Assembly (NCBI GenBank): GCA_030765065.1
Contig: CM060990.1
Coordinates: 460,806,321-460,870,320, forward strand
Origin: Deroplatys truncata
Taxonomy: Eukaryota > Arthropoda > Insecta > Mantodea > Mantidae
Direction: 5' to 3'
Length of the DNA: 64,000 nucleotides
Below are positions 21,481 through 33,965 of this stretch, one piece after another. Under the pieces are notes generated by a model, which saw nothing but the letters and a program-made list of their open reading frames with translations, was not told where the DNA came from and did not search any database. The position numbers and the translations under genes are program-made. Position 1 is the first letter of the stretch, and every line of letters begins with the position of its first letter.

Positions 21481-24304
21481 CTGTGAACATTACAGTTTTC
21501 TGGACTGTGTGGTTACCGAGAAAATGTTCCTTACAATTACATATTTTAACATTGTCGAAATAAGGCATTCCGAACCCCCTTAAATAAATGTCAATTTCCC
21601 CACTTACTAAATCTGAGTTTACTGAATACATTACAGATAACTGCAAATGCCTTTACTGAAAACCCAAATAAGAACATTAAGCCATACATTTTTATTTATT
21701 TTATTGAGGTTTGCATGCCAAAACGTTGTAAGCTAATGCCCTAATGAAAAAAATTAAATCCAGGTATCATATTAGCCACTTCAAATGGCGCTAAAGCGAT
21801 AGGCCTTAATATCTTAATGATTATTGAGAATAGAAGGATGTAGGGTCAATTGTGATACAGCCCCAGGTGAAGTATGTTACTCAGAATTATTAATTTGTTA
21901 TGTCTCATTACATAAGCAAACTGCTAAACCCTGAAAACACTTTAAAATAAATCAAGATAAGTATATACTTGCTAGATCGCAGTGAAAATGCTAAAGGCAT
22001 TTATTTTCAACTTACCTACTTTATATTTCAAACTTGGCATCACAAAACAGAAGGTTTCAAGAATTATAATTACCCACATCCTTTTTAGTTCAAGTGCAAG
22101 GTAACTAAGTAATATGCGTGTAAGTAATCTCAATAAATACTTCATTAATTTCAGTGTTTACTTCCATCTATTATTTGCTCAGCTTTATCTGATTTTCTTC
22201 TTTCTTTTTTGAATAGGTTTCTCTAGATCCTTTAGATTTATAATGACGCATCATTTTAATACTCGTTAGTTTACCTTCATAAAATTATTAGGTTATGCCA
22301 GTAAAACAAACAAACAAATAAAAACAGTTACAAATTACTTACCAGTTATCAGTTCAGCTCCAATCGGTGTATAATAATAGCCCCTTTGAATGTATCCAAT
22401 TAACTCTATAACTTTGCAGGGTTTTAACTCACCCTCTAAAGAATCAATTATAAGATTAAAAGTAAAAATACACCCTGACTTTCTTCTAAATATAATAAAT
22501 TACTTTGTATTTTGCATGCTTAAGTGCCTAAGTGTACGAAAACAATATTATTCGAGTGAAACGAAAAATTGCTTTGTCCAAGAAAGAAGCCAATGAAGTT
22601 TTAATTTGTTGTTTTCAAAATTCTTGTACTTGAAGTGACTTTATTGTAGTTAACAAGAAAATGAGTGCATTTATGATAAAAGACAGATTATTTTATCATT
22701 TTAAGCTGTTCTGTTAAGTTCTTCAGTTTTTGTAACCATTTTTGATAGCTTAAGTAACTATTGGATAAGTAACTACAGTATTACATTAGCCTAAACTTTT
22801 GGGAGTATAAAAAAAATTCCGTGTCTTACAATACCCACTGAGGCTGAGACAAGAGTCAACTTTCAATAATACCAGTTGAATATGTTCGCAGAAAGCTCAT
22901 GAGAAGCAAAACAAAGGACTTAAAAAGCAACATTTGTGACATTCTAATATTTTTAGAAATATAAAATTTTGTTCTGGTAATATTTTATTTACTGAACCTT
23001 TATGTTTCATATTTCGAGCCTAATTCTGCAGTCGGGACGTTAAAGCTATTTCATGTGATAAATTCAGTGACTGTGTGGCTATTGATTCAATAGATGTTAA
23101 AGCTTAGTGTTGATTTTATCACATTTAGGAATGGCCACGTTCTTCATTATACCTACACATTTCTCAACAAAATGACATGTTCAGTATAACAAACTGAAGA
23201 TGTTATCAGAATTGAATAAAAGACGTTGGAACAATTTGGCTTTTGGCAATTGGCTTAAGCATTAAAAGTGTCTAATTAAAATGTTTGAAAACGTAATCTG
23301 ACACAGCGCAGCTGAAGTGTTTTGTGTGAAGAGGCGTTAGTAAAATTTCCCGCATGCTGTGTGTTTGAAGACGACAGTCTCTATAATGAAGGGTTTTGAG
23401 TTCTGAGTTAAATATTCAGGAAATCATGTTAGTTTGTCACTTCCTGGAGCATTTTGTAGGGGCGAAAAATTTCGTCCCAAAAATTTAAAGAGCACTATAT
23501 GTGCATTTTCATGCATATTGTATACATTTTCACATCATTTCACAACAGTAGCTTTAAATGTACGGAAATTGAGGTTTTTACACATGCCTCGCTCTAGGTT
23601 TCGGTCTGATAGATTTTATATGTAAAACAACACATTTTCTTAATTGTCAGCGTTGCACAGAAAATTATTTCGTATCTTTAATTGTATATTTAAACGAAAC
23701 ACAAATACTTTCAGAGTAATTGTCATCTATCTTCGTTGTCTTCTGGTTACACAGGATAGAAGGAGCATTCATTTTGCATAAGACCATTTGGGTATACACA
23801 TTTTCTCCAGTTCACTATTTGGATGAAGAAGAAAAACCACGTGTCTGTTATATCGGTTCTACTTAAGGGTGTCTCGGACATAACAGAATATCAAAGATAA
23901 GTAATAGGAACAAAATACAGTCTAATCAGTTTCTTTAATGAAATTTTCTATCTAGAAGAAAAAATGCCTGATGCTTGGACCCCATTTTAAGCTCATTACT
24001 AACCACAAAATGTAAATACGAATTGCACTGTAACCACTAGTTTTATGAAAAAGTGATAACGGAGTGTTTGTACTTTATGATATTTCTTCAAATATCAAAC
24101 ATACATGTGTTCGTCTAAACCGTTAATCAGAGAAAAAATTATTAGCTTACATTTGTCAGCTACACCCTATGCTAGTATTAAAATTAAGGCATAAATTTCC
24201 CTTCCAAAGTGTGTACAGTTCGTCATATGTGGAAAGGACATTTAGTGTTTTACAATTATTCAGTACTTAGATTGATTTCCGAGGTGAATTTCAGAAACGC
24301 AAAC
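19674..24304. other. Unassigned AT-rich stretch with (TA)n
   Basis: No recognisable gene or element over about 4.6 kb. A TA tract lies at 21446-21476. Open frames are short (83 codons at most) and without motifs. Confidence 0.45.
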
Positions 24305-24427
24305 AATAACGAGCGTTTTTCCAAGTAAAGGGTCAGCTGTGTTTGCAGAAATTCCTGCAAAATCTTTGTATTGGATCATTCTTAGAAGATGTACCACATT
24401 TGGAACGTTCAAAAATGCTCGTTATTG
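24305..24427. mobile_element. Possible 123-bp foldback element
   Basis: CAATAACGAGCGTTTTT at 24305-24321 faces AAAAATGCTCGTTATTG at 24411-24427, a 17-bp inverted repeat with one mismatch. There is no clear TSD, so element status is tentative; a stem-loop is the safe statement. Confidence 0.45.
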
Positions 24428-25550
24428 GGCTACGTTATTCACAGAAAGACCTAAATAATTTCAGATACACATAAATACGGAACTCTTTGTTTTAATTTAG
24501 AAAGCTTCAAAACATTTTGGATGAATGCGATATATTATCTAAAATTATCAGGCACGCCCCATTATTTTTTTGTTTAATACTGTAAAGTTGGCGAGCCTTT
24601 AGCTGTCTTTCAGAGGTAGGTATAGTAAACCCTATAATTGTCAAGCACGAAAGAGGAAATGAACTTGGCAATTAAGCTATCCATCACATGAAAGTGCAAT
24701 AGTTGCAATTTCTAAAGTGCAAATTTAAATCTTAAGAATCGCTTACGATGAACTTTTTATGCTAAAACTGATTACATTTTGCGTGTTTGGTATTATGAAG
24801 AAAACATAGCTCTCCAAGCAGTTACTCTTTTACTGCATGGCTGGAATCTACGCTGAGTATAATGGAACTAAAGTCATTACGAAACCGACAGTAAACACAA
24901 TGTTATTTGCTTAGCTGTCGTTTGTTTTGTAGCAGTTTACTTTTTTCTCCACTATAGATGTGGTGCTAATGTTGCACGAAACGCTGTTTGGTCTTCGGTG
25001 ATCGACTTGGAGGAGCTATTGACTGCTTATAAAAACAACAAGGAAATCTTTATATTAAAAATTATTGTGATAATTACATGCAGGCGGCTTTTGGCCAACC
25101 AACGAACTCACTGTTACTCGACTAACCAATGACAGTCGAATTATATTACATAATAATCAATAGCATGCTGCTTAAAAACTGTAAGTGATTGTTAGACACC
25201 GGATTTGTATGCAAATGTACATTTAATTTGTTTTCATTGTGATATGGAATTACGTTATGCAATATGTTTCATGTTCGTGCTTGTTTGTAAAGTATTATAG
25301 TGCATATAATTGCATATTTCCGATGTTACATCTTTAATCTTTTTCCATGCATCGAGCATAAATTACATGTATTTTTAGATATAGTTTACAGTAAACTTAA
25401 AGCTCCTTTAAAATATGCAGGAAAATTAAGTGGTAAATCCCCTGAGCATTTGAAGAAAATAATCACTACTCACTGCAAATCAAATTATAAAGACCGGAAT
25501 AATGTCTAAGGGAGAATGTATATTGCAAGTATCAAAAAGTATAAGCTTAA

Positions 25551-25634
25551 ATGAGAGAACGTAGGCTTTCACGGCCGGAGCCAGTATATATTTCCAGCAG
25601 ACCACGGCAAAACAACCCGGAAATAACTTCCAGT
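25551..25634. mobile_element. 84-bp insert with perfect 11-bp TSD
   Basis: TATAAGCTTAA occurs at 25540-25550 and 25635-25645, and the 84 bp between are GC-richer than the surroundings. The insert includes 'gtaggctttcacggccgg' and 'ggcaaaacaacccgg'. No tRNA promoter or terminal inverted repeat is visible. The TSD length suits LINE-type retroposition of a short RNA or a severely truncated element. Confidence 0.6.
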
Positions 25635-25645
25635 TATAAGCTTAA

Positions 25646-26820
25646 TGTTAACAATTTTAGTGTGTGCTTAGTGCATATTTTGAAATTATGGAGCATATTT
25701 TAAAGACTTTGACAGCATAGATGTACGCATATTTTAGACATTTTGGTGCATATAAATCCGGTGTGTTGCGATTACCCATTTTCTCCTACGCTCATTTGTT
25801 GCATTCTCATCGCTTTGCTACGATTACGGAGCAATAAAACAGCATACCTCTACGTACCTTTACTGGCGTTTCGTAACTTGCTATAACGTTAAATGTTTAG
25901 CTGTTATTAATGCAATTTAATTTTAGTTCCCACCCCGCTGTGCAACATAATAAAATCGTGGTTTTTTCTAAGAGAGATGAAAAAGGTAAGCCACTGCCGT
26001 GATGCTTATGTAATGAAAACATGGATCAAAATGGAATTGCTTTTATCTTAATCTCACTGTATAAAACTCGTAAACGCTGATCATTTCCCTTTGGTAATTT
26101 AATTTCACCTTTAAAATATGTATGATAAGCTAAAATTACTGGAAAACTACCAACACTCGTTTTATTGCTGAAGACAATTGCGATGCTGTTCTTGGTGATT
26201 CATAGGGGTGATCGCATGATCTTTCCATTACTATGCCGTCTACGCAAATGTCCAAATGAGAATTATTCCTAATAATGTAAGCTATTAGAAGCAAATCCAA
26301 AGGATGGCAAAACACACTCTGACTCTCGGTTTTAAGAAAATGTCACTTTTGTTGTATTGGCTCATTTTACCTAATGTTTCTACAAAGTAAATAATCAATT
26401 TTTTCGCTAATATACTGCGCGGATTCCAAGGAGAACTTTGGGTCTAGTGTTGGTATTAACCTGTAACTCTCTCATATTTTAATAGTCTGATGCAGGCTAA
26501 AGTAGAAACATCTCAAAAATGTGTGTTACAATGTTCTATAATCAGTCATAATTTTCACTGATTTATAAATTATTCCTTGCAGTATTTTATGCTGCATATT
26601 TTTTTTAGTACTACGCAGTGAAGGAGCTTTGAGGAAGAGGAGCTTAAATTTATAAGAGTCCTAAATTGTAGCCCAGGCTTATGTCAATACTTTCACATTT
26701 TTAGCTAGATGAACCCTGGCTTATTAAGCGAACTTTTTAAACCATTTAAATCATTGAACTTTCTAAGAGTAAAACATTAAAGAAAAGGATGCTCGCTGTG
26801 TCTATTTGGACCAGTGACAA
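25646..26820. other. Unassigned AT-rich stretch
   Basis: Nothing recognisable. Confidence 0.4.
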
Positions 26821-26824
26821 CCAA

Positions 26825-27085
26825 CTAAATGCTCTGTGACGTCAGCGAGAAGATTTCATCTTGCTCTCGACTTTCAGCTAGGAACTCAAAGTATAAGACA
26901 GATGAGACAAGAGGAAAGGCGAAGTTGCGGCTTTGTACAAAGAGCGCCAAAGAAAATCTCCTCGCGTCTACGTCACATTATTTATCGTTGTACGTGGCCT
27001 TGCGAAGCCATGGCCATTTCATTGGTTGCTTTAGGCCACGGTGCAAGGATGTGCCAGTCCTTCTGCTAAAGTTGCACCAATAACC
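26825..27085. promoter_or_regulatory. GC-richer patch with CRE and CCAAT motifs
   Basis: A perfect palindromic CRE (TGACGTCA, 26837-26844), a TACGTCA half-type site (26969-26975), an inverted CCAAT (27021-27025) and a forward CCAAT (27077-27081) fall within 260 bp of higher GC content than its flanks. Two overlapping plus-strand frames are open across it (26829-27083 and 26836-27069). It could be a promoter, a piece of LTR or a decayed exon; no TATA or initiator is clearly placed. Confidence 0.3.
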
Positions 27086-27689
27086 ACAACAAAGGTTACA
27101 AATTGGCGTAGAAACGAAATATATGTTTACGCTTTTGATCGTATTGGCTAAAGGAGAAAGAGGTAGAGTGAGTGCATTCAGTTTGTCATACAGAACCGCT
27201 TATCGTGACTGTTAGCCCATACCTTATCGGCTAGTGCAGGACACGCCTTTGAAAGGGTTAAAAGCTAAGGGGAAAACTTGATGAACGCCCTGGTTAGCGA
27301 AATGTAGAATGTGCAGTGTGAGAAGATTTTCAAATTAAAGCTTGAATGGCATTCATTAAATGCGTAGCAAGGCGGCACTTTATAACAAAAAAATAAACAG
27401 AACTGTATTCTCACAGTGGTATCAATGTCTGTTGCTGCATAGAAGCAAACATAACTAAATAATAAATAAATAAACAAATAAAGCAACATGTTTCCCCTCT
27501 AATTCAAACTACAATTGGTTAATATACCTTTACTAACATATTGCTGATCATAGGAATACAACAGGATTATAGACAAAAATATAACCCAATTTTATTGCCA
27601 TAATATATATCTCATATTCGGTAAACCTATACATATACATATTTATCTCTAGTTTCCAAACATGATCAGTCAATTATAACAAAAGAGTA

Positions 27690-27917
27690 ATTTGCATTTA
27701 GTAAACGAATATTATCATCTGCAGATGTTTTACGGGGAGTGCCCACTTTCTGACGAGTATGTAGACCGTCTTCCCCACTTTCCTGAAATATTTTTTTTAT
27801 CCAGTAATTTACTATAAAAACACTTTTATGCACTGCCGTTGCAATTGCTGTAACAGTGTCACCAGCCTTCCACATACCTACGATACGTCCACGAGTAATT
27901 TCGCTAGTATACGGCAT
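27690..27917 (-). pseudogene. Tc1-like transposase N-terminal fragment
   Basis: About 75 codons on the minus strand, beginning MPYTSEITRGRIVGMWKAG. They contain a helix-turn-helix (TVTAIATAVHKSVFIVNYWI), FQESGEDG and a GTPRKTSADDNIRLL segment. This is the DNA-binding N-terminal domain of Tc1-family transposases. The frame continues upstream to 27941 and stops at 27666, before the DDE catalytic domain, which is missing. No terminal repeats were seen, so this is a truncated relic. Confidence 0.75.
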
Positions 27918-28199
27918 GACTCTTTCTGAGACAATAAACATGTTTTGGTTTTAATTACACCAGAAAAAGCAAAGGCATCAACCTCCCCTCATTGCTGTGT
28001 TATCAAGCCACCACGCTCTGCGATAGGTAAGGCGGACACGCCTCAAAAGACCCCAGAAAACCGTACAAAATCCGCCGAAGATTTTCTTTGGTGCTGTTTG
28101 TACCTATGTAACTGTACACAGAGCTCGACCGCCCTTCTCTCCTCGCCCCCTTGCCTTCGAATCCCAGAAACGGCGTTACGTCACACGTAATTGATTTGG

Positions 28200-28314
28200 C
28201 TGATTGCGATTAAGGTGGTTTAGTTTCCATCAAAACTATGATGGAAAAAGGTATCAGTAAAGAAATGCCGATTTAGAAGATGGCTAGCCTGTTAATGTGT
28301 TGTTGTTGTTATTA

Positions 28315-28345
<31 letters not shown>

Positions 28346-28577
28346 AAAATGCATTTGCTTCATGACTATGGAAAACAGTACACATTTGTTCTGCAAAATC
28401 AGATGTTTTAGTCCACGCGTTTGGGAGTAGTACAGCTTTTAAATACAGGCTGTAAACGACACAGCATAGTTATTCACTGCTATTTTGTTAAAAGAGTTCA
28501 CACATACAGTAACTTACAGAGTGATTTAATAGATTCAGGTGATATCCTATACTCTAATTTCAAATATACCTACTATT

Positions 28578-28617
<40 letters not shown>

Positions 28618-31065
28618 AATGTCTCTGAACCTATGACGTATCTGTTAAGATGATCATACATTTATATATTGTGTTACACTTCTATGCCTTCCTCACTTGA
28701 CGAATGACGCGATGACATTGGTGAAATTCATTACAATGAATATTTTGGATTGTAAACCTTTAGGGAGCTCGATACGTAAATTACCTTCAGTTTAGTACCT
28801 ATTTTAACTCAATCTGAAAATTATCGACAAACGTTCTCTTATATAATTTCGAGTCCGAATGTGTAGCGGTTCGCCTAAAAATCCTAATTTTAAAAGGTAT
28901 CTCCGTCTAAAGTATTCTTAACTCTGAACCGCTTTCTGTTAAATATGCAACGCATTGAGACAGTTTCTTAAAGCTCTTATATATTCAATTTTGACTCTAT
29001 ACTTGCAGCAGTTTACCAAAAATTCGTCAAGTTTTTGAAAGGGCTCTACAAATAAACTTCCCTTAATCTTGTCTTTGTTTCGAACACGTTCTAAACACGT
29101 GGAGAGATTTGCTTGAAAATATTGTGCATAGAATTTCAACTGCATATAGGTATACATACATGCAGAGATTCGCAACTTGTTCCATGCGTGCCACAGGCGG
29201 GCAAGGCGACGCTGTGTTCTGCAGTAGCGATAGTACTTAAAAGCTATTACTATAAACGATCTCTATAATTGCGGAGTGTTGCAACCTTGTTACACATTTT
29301 ATCATACGTATTTGTTCAAAGTCGTAAAGCTAATACCCGAATGGAAGAAGTAGACAACAATGGTACTGGGGATCACCTGAAACGCATTCAATTCTGTATC
29401 TGACATATAACTTTCTGACCACTACCAAACAAAACAGTTAGACGCCTATGCGCCGCATTCTTCATTTAAAGTCATTAGTCACTGTAGTGTTTTTAAATGC
29501 ATTCTCTGGGTAAACTAAGGAAGTTTTGTGCAACAACCTTAACCCTAAGATCACACGTACATCTATTCATAACCGAGTCATTTAATATGGCAGATTCTTT
29601 AAGGTCAAAATTATGGTTATAAGTACTCAATAGATAGGTTCTTGCAGACTTAACAGTTAATTTACAGATTCAATTTCCGTCATCAGCAGAAAATAAGTGG
29701 ATTGAAATAAAAGCCTTGTAACGAGATCTTTCGGTTTTGTAAGTACATCTCAACATTTTTGTGTAATATTAAAGTTAAAATATAATATGGGATCTGCATT
29801 TACCAGCTTATTTCTAAGGTATATTAAGGCAACCTATGACTGAAAGTGGGTAGAAACACAAGTGCTAATATTTAAATACGGATTGCGCATTCACAATCTC
29901 AGCATTACGCAATGAGCTAGGGAATGTACGATTGAAAATTGCATTTTCCAATTGCTGCTAAATGCTGCTGAAAATTTCATCATAAGTTTGCCTTAAGTAA
30001 TCACAAAAGGTTTTTTAATTTAATTTTTTTAGATTTTCATTAAGTTCGTTTCAAAAATGAATTTCACATCCCCTTGCAAAACGTTTCCACCTTTCAAGTA
30101 TTCATGATATACAATCTCATAGACCCACAAAATGTTGACATTATTTTGTTTCAGCTAGTCTTTAATAAAACAATGTTTAAAAGTACGTAACTATAAACTT
30201 CGATATAAAACATAAAAAATATGCATTGTAAGGAATCTCATATTTATTAATTTTGGTCCATCTTATGGAAGGTGCGTCAAAACAATTCAGAGGAATTACA
30301 TAAAAACTTCATCGTATGGAACACATGCAATGGGCGAAGGTAGTGAGAAAAAGACTACAAGAAGTTCCAATTTTAAAATGAATAATACTTCTTAACTAGA
30401 TTGCTACGTTATGTGTACACAGGTAGGAATATGCATTATCAAAACTAACAATTAGTTTTGAAATTATGGACACAGAGTACTTTTTTATTTTTTTAATTTG
30501 CTCACACAATCTTAATGTTCATTTACCCCAAGATTTTCAAGAAATCTTACTGGGCATTCATTTGAAGAAACCAACAGAGGACAGGGAGTTCATTGAGTAA
30601 AAACATAAATGCAGCTCGTAACGCCTACTGAGCAAAAGCACCATACGTTTTAATCGGAAGATAGACTAAAAGATGATGGAAACAAATCCCATTTGCGGCA
30701 TGAAGAATATAATAAATGTATTTTCTGTTATAACGTTGATATTCCTTTCACTACCACTTGGATAGCCAAGGCAGAGAAGTTTGGCATTTACCAATCGTTC
30801 TACATCGAAATTTAACCGAAAATACGTATTTTTGAGGTCCTCTGAGAAATAATGTTCGCCAAAAACCCGTGCCCAAATGTGTACCAAAAAAGAAAAGTCG
30901 GATAAACAGCAAATTTACGAAAAATCCTACCCCAAAACTTTTATATATAAAATGTGTTTATTATGTTTTAATTTTTCTTAAATTGCACTAAGGATTTTTA
31001 CTAAAATACCAGATGTTTGATATATCCACGCGAGAAATAAAAAGTACCTCACGAAGTCATCTTCA
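28200..31065. other. Unassigned AT-rich stretch with (TTA)n and (TA)n
   Basis: Microsatellites at 28299-28345 (TTG/TTA) and 28580-28611 (TA). No gene or transposon is recognised in the rest. Confidence 0.45.
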
Positions 31066-31073
31066 TTCTCATT

Positions 31074-32901
31074 GAGATTTATATAGGAGGAAACTATTAG
31101 AGATAGAGAGAACGTATTACATACAGGAATATTTTTATAATATTTTCAATGGTTAATAAATATTTATCAAACAAAAGGGGAAGATTGTATATCTTATTTC
31201 TTGATTTAGCAAAAGCCTTCGATACAATAAATAGGGAAGCCATATGGACCAAATTGGGTATGAAAAGAATGAGTAACAAGTGTATAAGAACAATACAAAC
31301 AATATATGAAAATAATGATTTTTGTAAATGTTTGATAAAAATATAAGGACGAAGGAGATTAAAAACTGCATAGGTTTAAGGCAAGGCTGCAAGTTAAGCC
31401 CTATATTATTTAATTTGTTCATTCATGATATTCTAGAGATAATTAAGTTTGAAAATAGCCACTCTCCAATAATTGGGAATGAGGATATACCAGGGTTACT
31501 ATTTGCGGATGATTTGGTTGCAGGATCAATAACTACTGTGGGATGAAACAAAGTAATTGGATCAATAGAGAGTTTTTGTAACAAGTGGAGCCTTAGGGTT
31601 AATACAAGCAGAACAAAAATAATGGTATTTAAAAAGGGTAATAAGTTGAGAAAGGATGAAAAATGGAGTTGGAAAGGTAAGGAAATTGAGGTTGTCAGAA
31701 ATTTTGATTATTTGGGAGTAAAACTAAGTAGCAACGGTAGATGGGGAGAACAAAAGAAATAGGTTTTAGCAAAAGGAAAAGTGGCAATGAAAGTTATTAG
31801 AGCAGGTTTAGATAAAATACCTGGGATGCACGTAAAATGGATAGAAAGATTATATGGAGCAGTAGTTGAGGCAAAAATGCTGTATGGTGCAGAGATTTGG
31901 GGTATCGAGGAGGGGTGGGAACGGATAAATTAAGTGCATAGGAGCTTTTGTAAAATAATTCTGGGTCTACCAAGAGCCTCACCTAATGGGGTTGCAAAAT
32001 GGAGTTAGGGAGATTTGGTAGTAAGGCTAAAATTATTGAAAGAATAGAGAAATATTGGTTGAGAATTGAGGAATCAGAGAATAATAATATTTTAAAATAA
32101 TGTTTGGAGGCTCAGCGAAAGCTAAATAAAGAGGATACTTGGTACGAGCGCCTAGAAGCAATTCTCAATGAAACAGGGTGTGGAGATATTTGGAGATATA
32201 GACAATCACGTGAGAAGGGATGTTGTAAAAGAGTTAGATTGAGGATTGAAGATATGGAAAAACAGGAAATAATTGGTAGTTTTAATTCAAAAAGATCATT
32301 ATATGTATATACAGAGATTAAAAGGACATGGGAAAGAGAAAACTATGTTGATGTCTGTAATAAAATAGCAAGAGAGGGCTTTGCATGGGCTAGATCAGGG
32401 GTGGTGAGGTTAAAAGGCATAGGAGAAGGAGAAAATGAAGGCAAATGCCCATTATGTAATAGCAAATTTAATAATTATTGGCAGTTAATGTTAGAATGTG
32501 AAGGAACAATGAATATGAGGAAAAGATTGCAAAGAAACAATTGGTCAGATTACCAAATGAAATTATAGGTAAAACGATGTTAAGATTAAATCCAAGGAAA
32601 GTTTATTTAAAATAGGAAAATATTTAGGTGTAGTGAGAAATAAATGGCTGAAAAAAATTAGAAATAGGGAATAGAAAGAAAATGTAGATTGTTGAATCAT
32701 AAAATTAAATAGGACCCAATAACTCGACAACCATGGTGTTGGATGTTTGCGGGCCCTTAGTAATGTAGCAACTTAGTGAAAGAGAAAATGATATGTAAAT
32801 GGTAATATGTAGAGATAAAATTATGTATTATAGAACTTATATGTGAATTAGTTTATGTAACTAACGAATTGAAATAAAATATCTATACATCTATCCATCT
32901 G
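31074..32901 (+). mobile_element. 5'-truncated non-LTR retrotransposon (LINE)
   Basis: A LINE 3' portion of about 1.8 kb: reverse transcriptase, thumb, C-terminal domain, a 3' UTR of about 330 bp and an ATCT-rich terminal stretch. The flanks share an 8-base repeat with one mismatch (TTCTCATT at 31066-31073; ATCTCATT at 32903-32910), consistent with a TSD. 5' truncation inside the RT domain is typical of target-primed reverse transcription. The clade is not determined. Confidence 0.85.
31086..32571 (+). pseudogene. LINE reverse transcriptase pseudogene
   Basis: RT motif A, LYILFLDLAKAFDTINREA, lies near 31190-31245. Motif B, LRQGCKLSPILFNLFIHD, follows a frameshift near 31330, and motif C, LLFADDLV, lies near 31496. 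The thumb-like region includes NKWSLRVNTSRTKIMVFKK and NFDYLGVKLSSNGRW. The C-terminal part includes ERIEKYWLRIEE and, near 32446, CPLCNSKFNNYW, which resembles the CxxC zinc motif ending many LINE ORF2 proteins, although the usual histidine seems lost. In-frame stops fall at 31544 (TGA), 31760 (TAG) and 31931 (TAA), and there are at least two frameshifts. The catalytic aspartates survive but the protein cannot be made. Confidence 0.9.
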
Positions 32902-33040
32902 AATCTCATTAAAATGCAGAATTTCTCTCAACCTTTGTCGTAGCATTATCCGTTTCGCAAATATTCCATGTTGCATATTTACACTTTCACAAGCACGTCA
33001 TCTAACGTACGTGCACTACAATTTGCGATCCTTCTGTTTA

Positions 33041-33294
33041 CTTTCTCTATCACGTATGTACCCAGTAGATAAGGAAATGCATGCCAGAAACACGATGTCG
33101 GGATTTCAGTCGAAATACATATTCCGAGATTCCCTGATTGCATTCCAAAAACTCGATGTAGACATTTCAGTCGAAATACATATTCCGAGGCCGCCTGAAT
33201 CCCTCCACCCCCCCCAAAAAAAGCATTTTTAGGAAAAGCTCCGTCTGTGTGTGTGCGTGCGCATGTTTGTGTTTGCGCTTTTGTGAGTGCGTGC

Positions 33295-33332
<38 letters not shown>

Positions 33333-33965
33333 GTGTCTATGAACAGCATAACTGCAAATTGAAATGTCAGATAAATACCAAACTTGGTATTTAAGTTCAG
33401 TATCTTCTAAAGATGCGACATGAAGATTTTTAAGAATATCCTCCAACCCAAACTACCCTTTATCATGAAAGGTTTTTGGCTATCTTAGATTTTTCAAAAA
33501 TGGCTCTAAGAATTTTGATTGAAATATTTAAGGTATGGGAAATAAAATGCATAACTTAAATTTTCTGTGAATAGTCTGTAAAGACCTCTCTTTCGGTAGG
33601 AATTTCATATAATTTTGTATAACTAGTAAACCATAAGAGACAGGCAAAACCTACCACACAAAACATGTAGATCTATTAAAAACACAATTTATTTCAATTA
33701 ACGTTTTTGTGGCAGCAACCATTTCCGAGATATAGATATACGTTGTTATTTGTTGAAATATTTTAATACTTTGTTATTCTTTGAAATGCTGTCACATTCA
33801 GTTGTTTCTCGCGATGTTATGGAAAGGATATGGAATTTTAAGGTCAGAATATAGCGACCCGCTTTTAAACATTTGCATTCGTTCGGCTTTCTGTATGCCT
33901 CTTGCAATGAAATGTGTAATGAAAATATTTATGCAGAGGTTTATCTCAATTAGCATAAAGTAGGT
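33041..33965 (+). repeat. Repeat family H, longest copy (copy 3)
   Basis: The most complete copy, aligning along its length with 59384-60150. Shared blocks include 'tttctctaYYACGTAtgt', 'gaaatacat', 'gcatttttaggaaaa', the dinucleotide zone, 'taaataccaaacttggtattt', 'cagtatctt', 'cccaaactaccctttat', 'aaaaatggctct', 'gtaaaccRtaagagaYag' and 'tttccgagat'. This copy has an internal tandem duplication of 61 bp ('atttcagtcgaaatacat' begins at 33103 and again at 33164). No conserved long open frame and no terminal inverted repeats were seen, so the class is unknown. Confidence 0.7.
33245..33333. repeat. (GT)n-(GA)n microsatellite within family H
   Basis: GT-rich and then GA dinucleotide tract. It occupies the same place within the repeat as short GT or CG/CA tracts in the other long copies. 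Confidence 0.9.

Noticed and set aside
33167-33446. 155-codon minus-strand frame with Ser-Leu and Thr-His runs
   Set aside because: It spans the (GT)n-(GA)n tract of repeat family H and is not conserved in the 59-kb copy.
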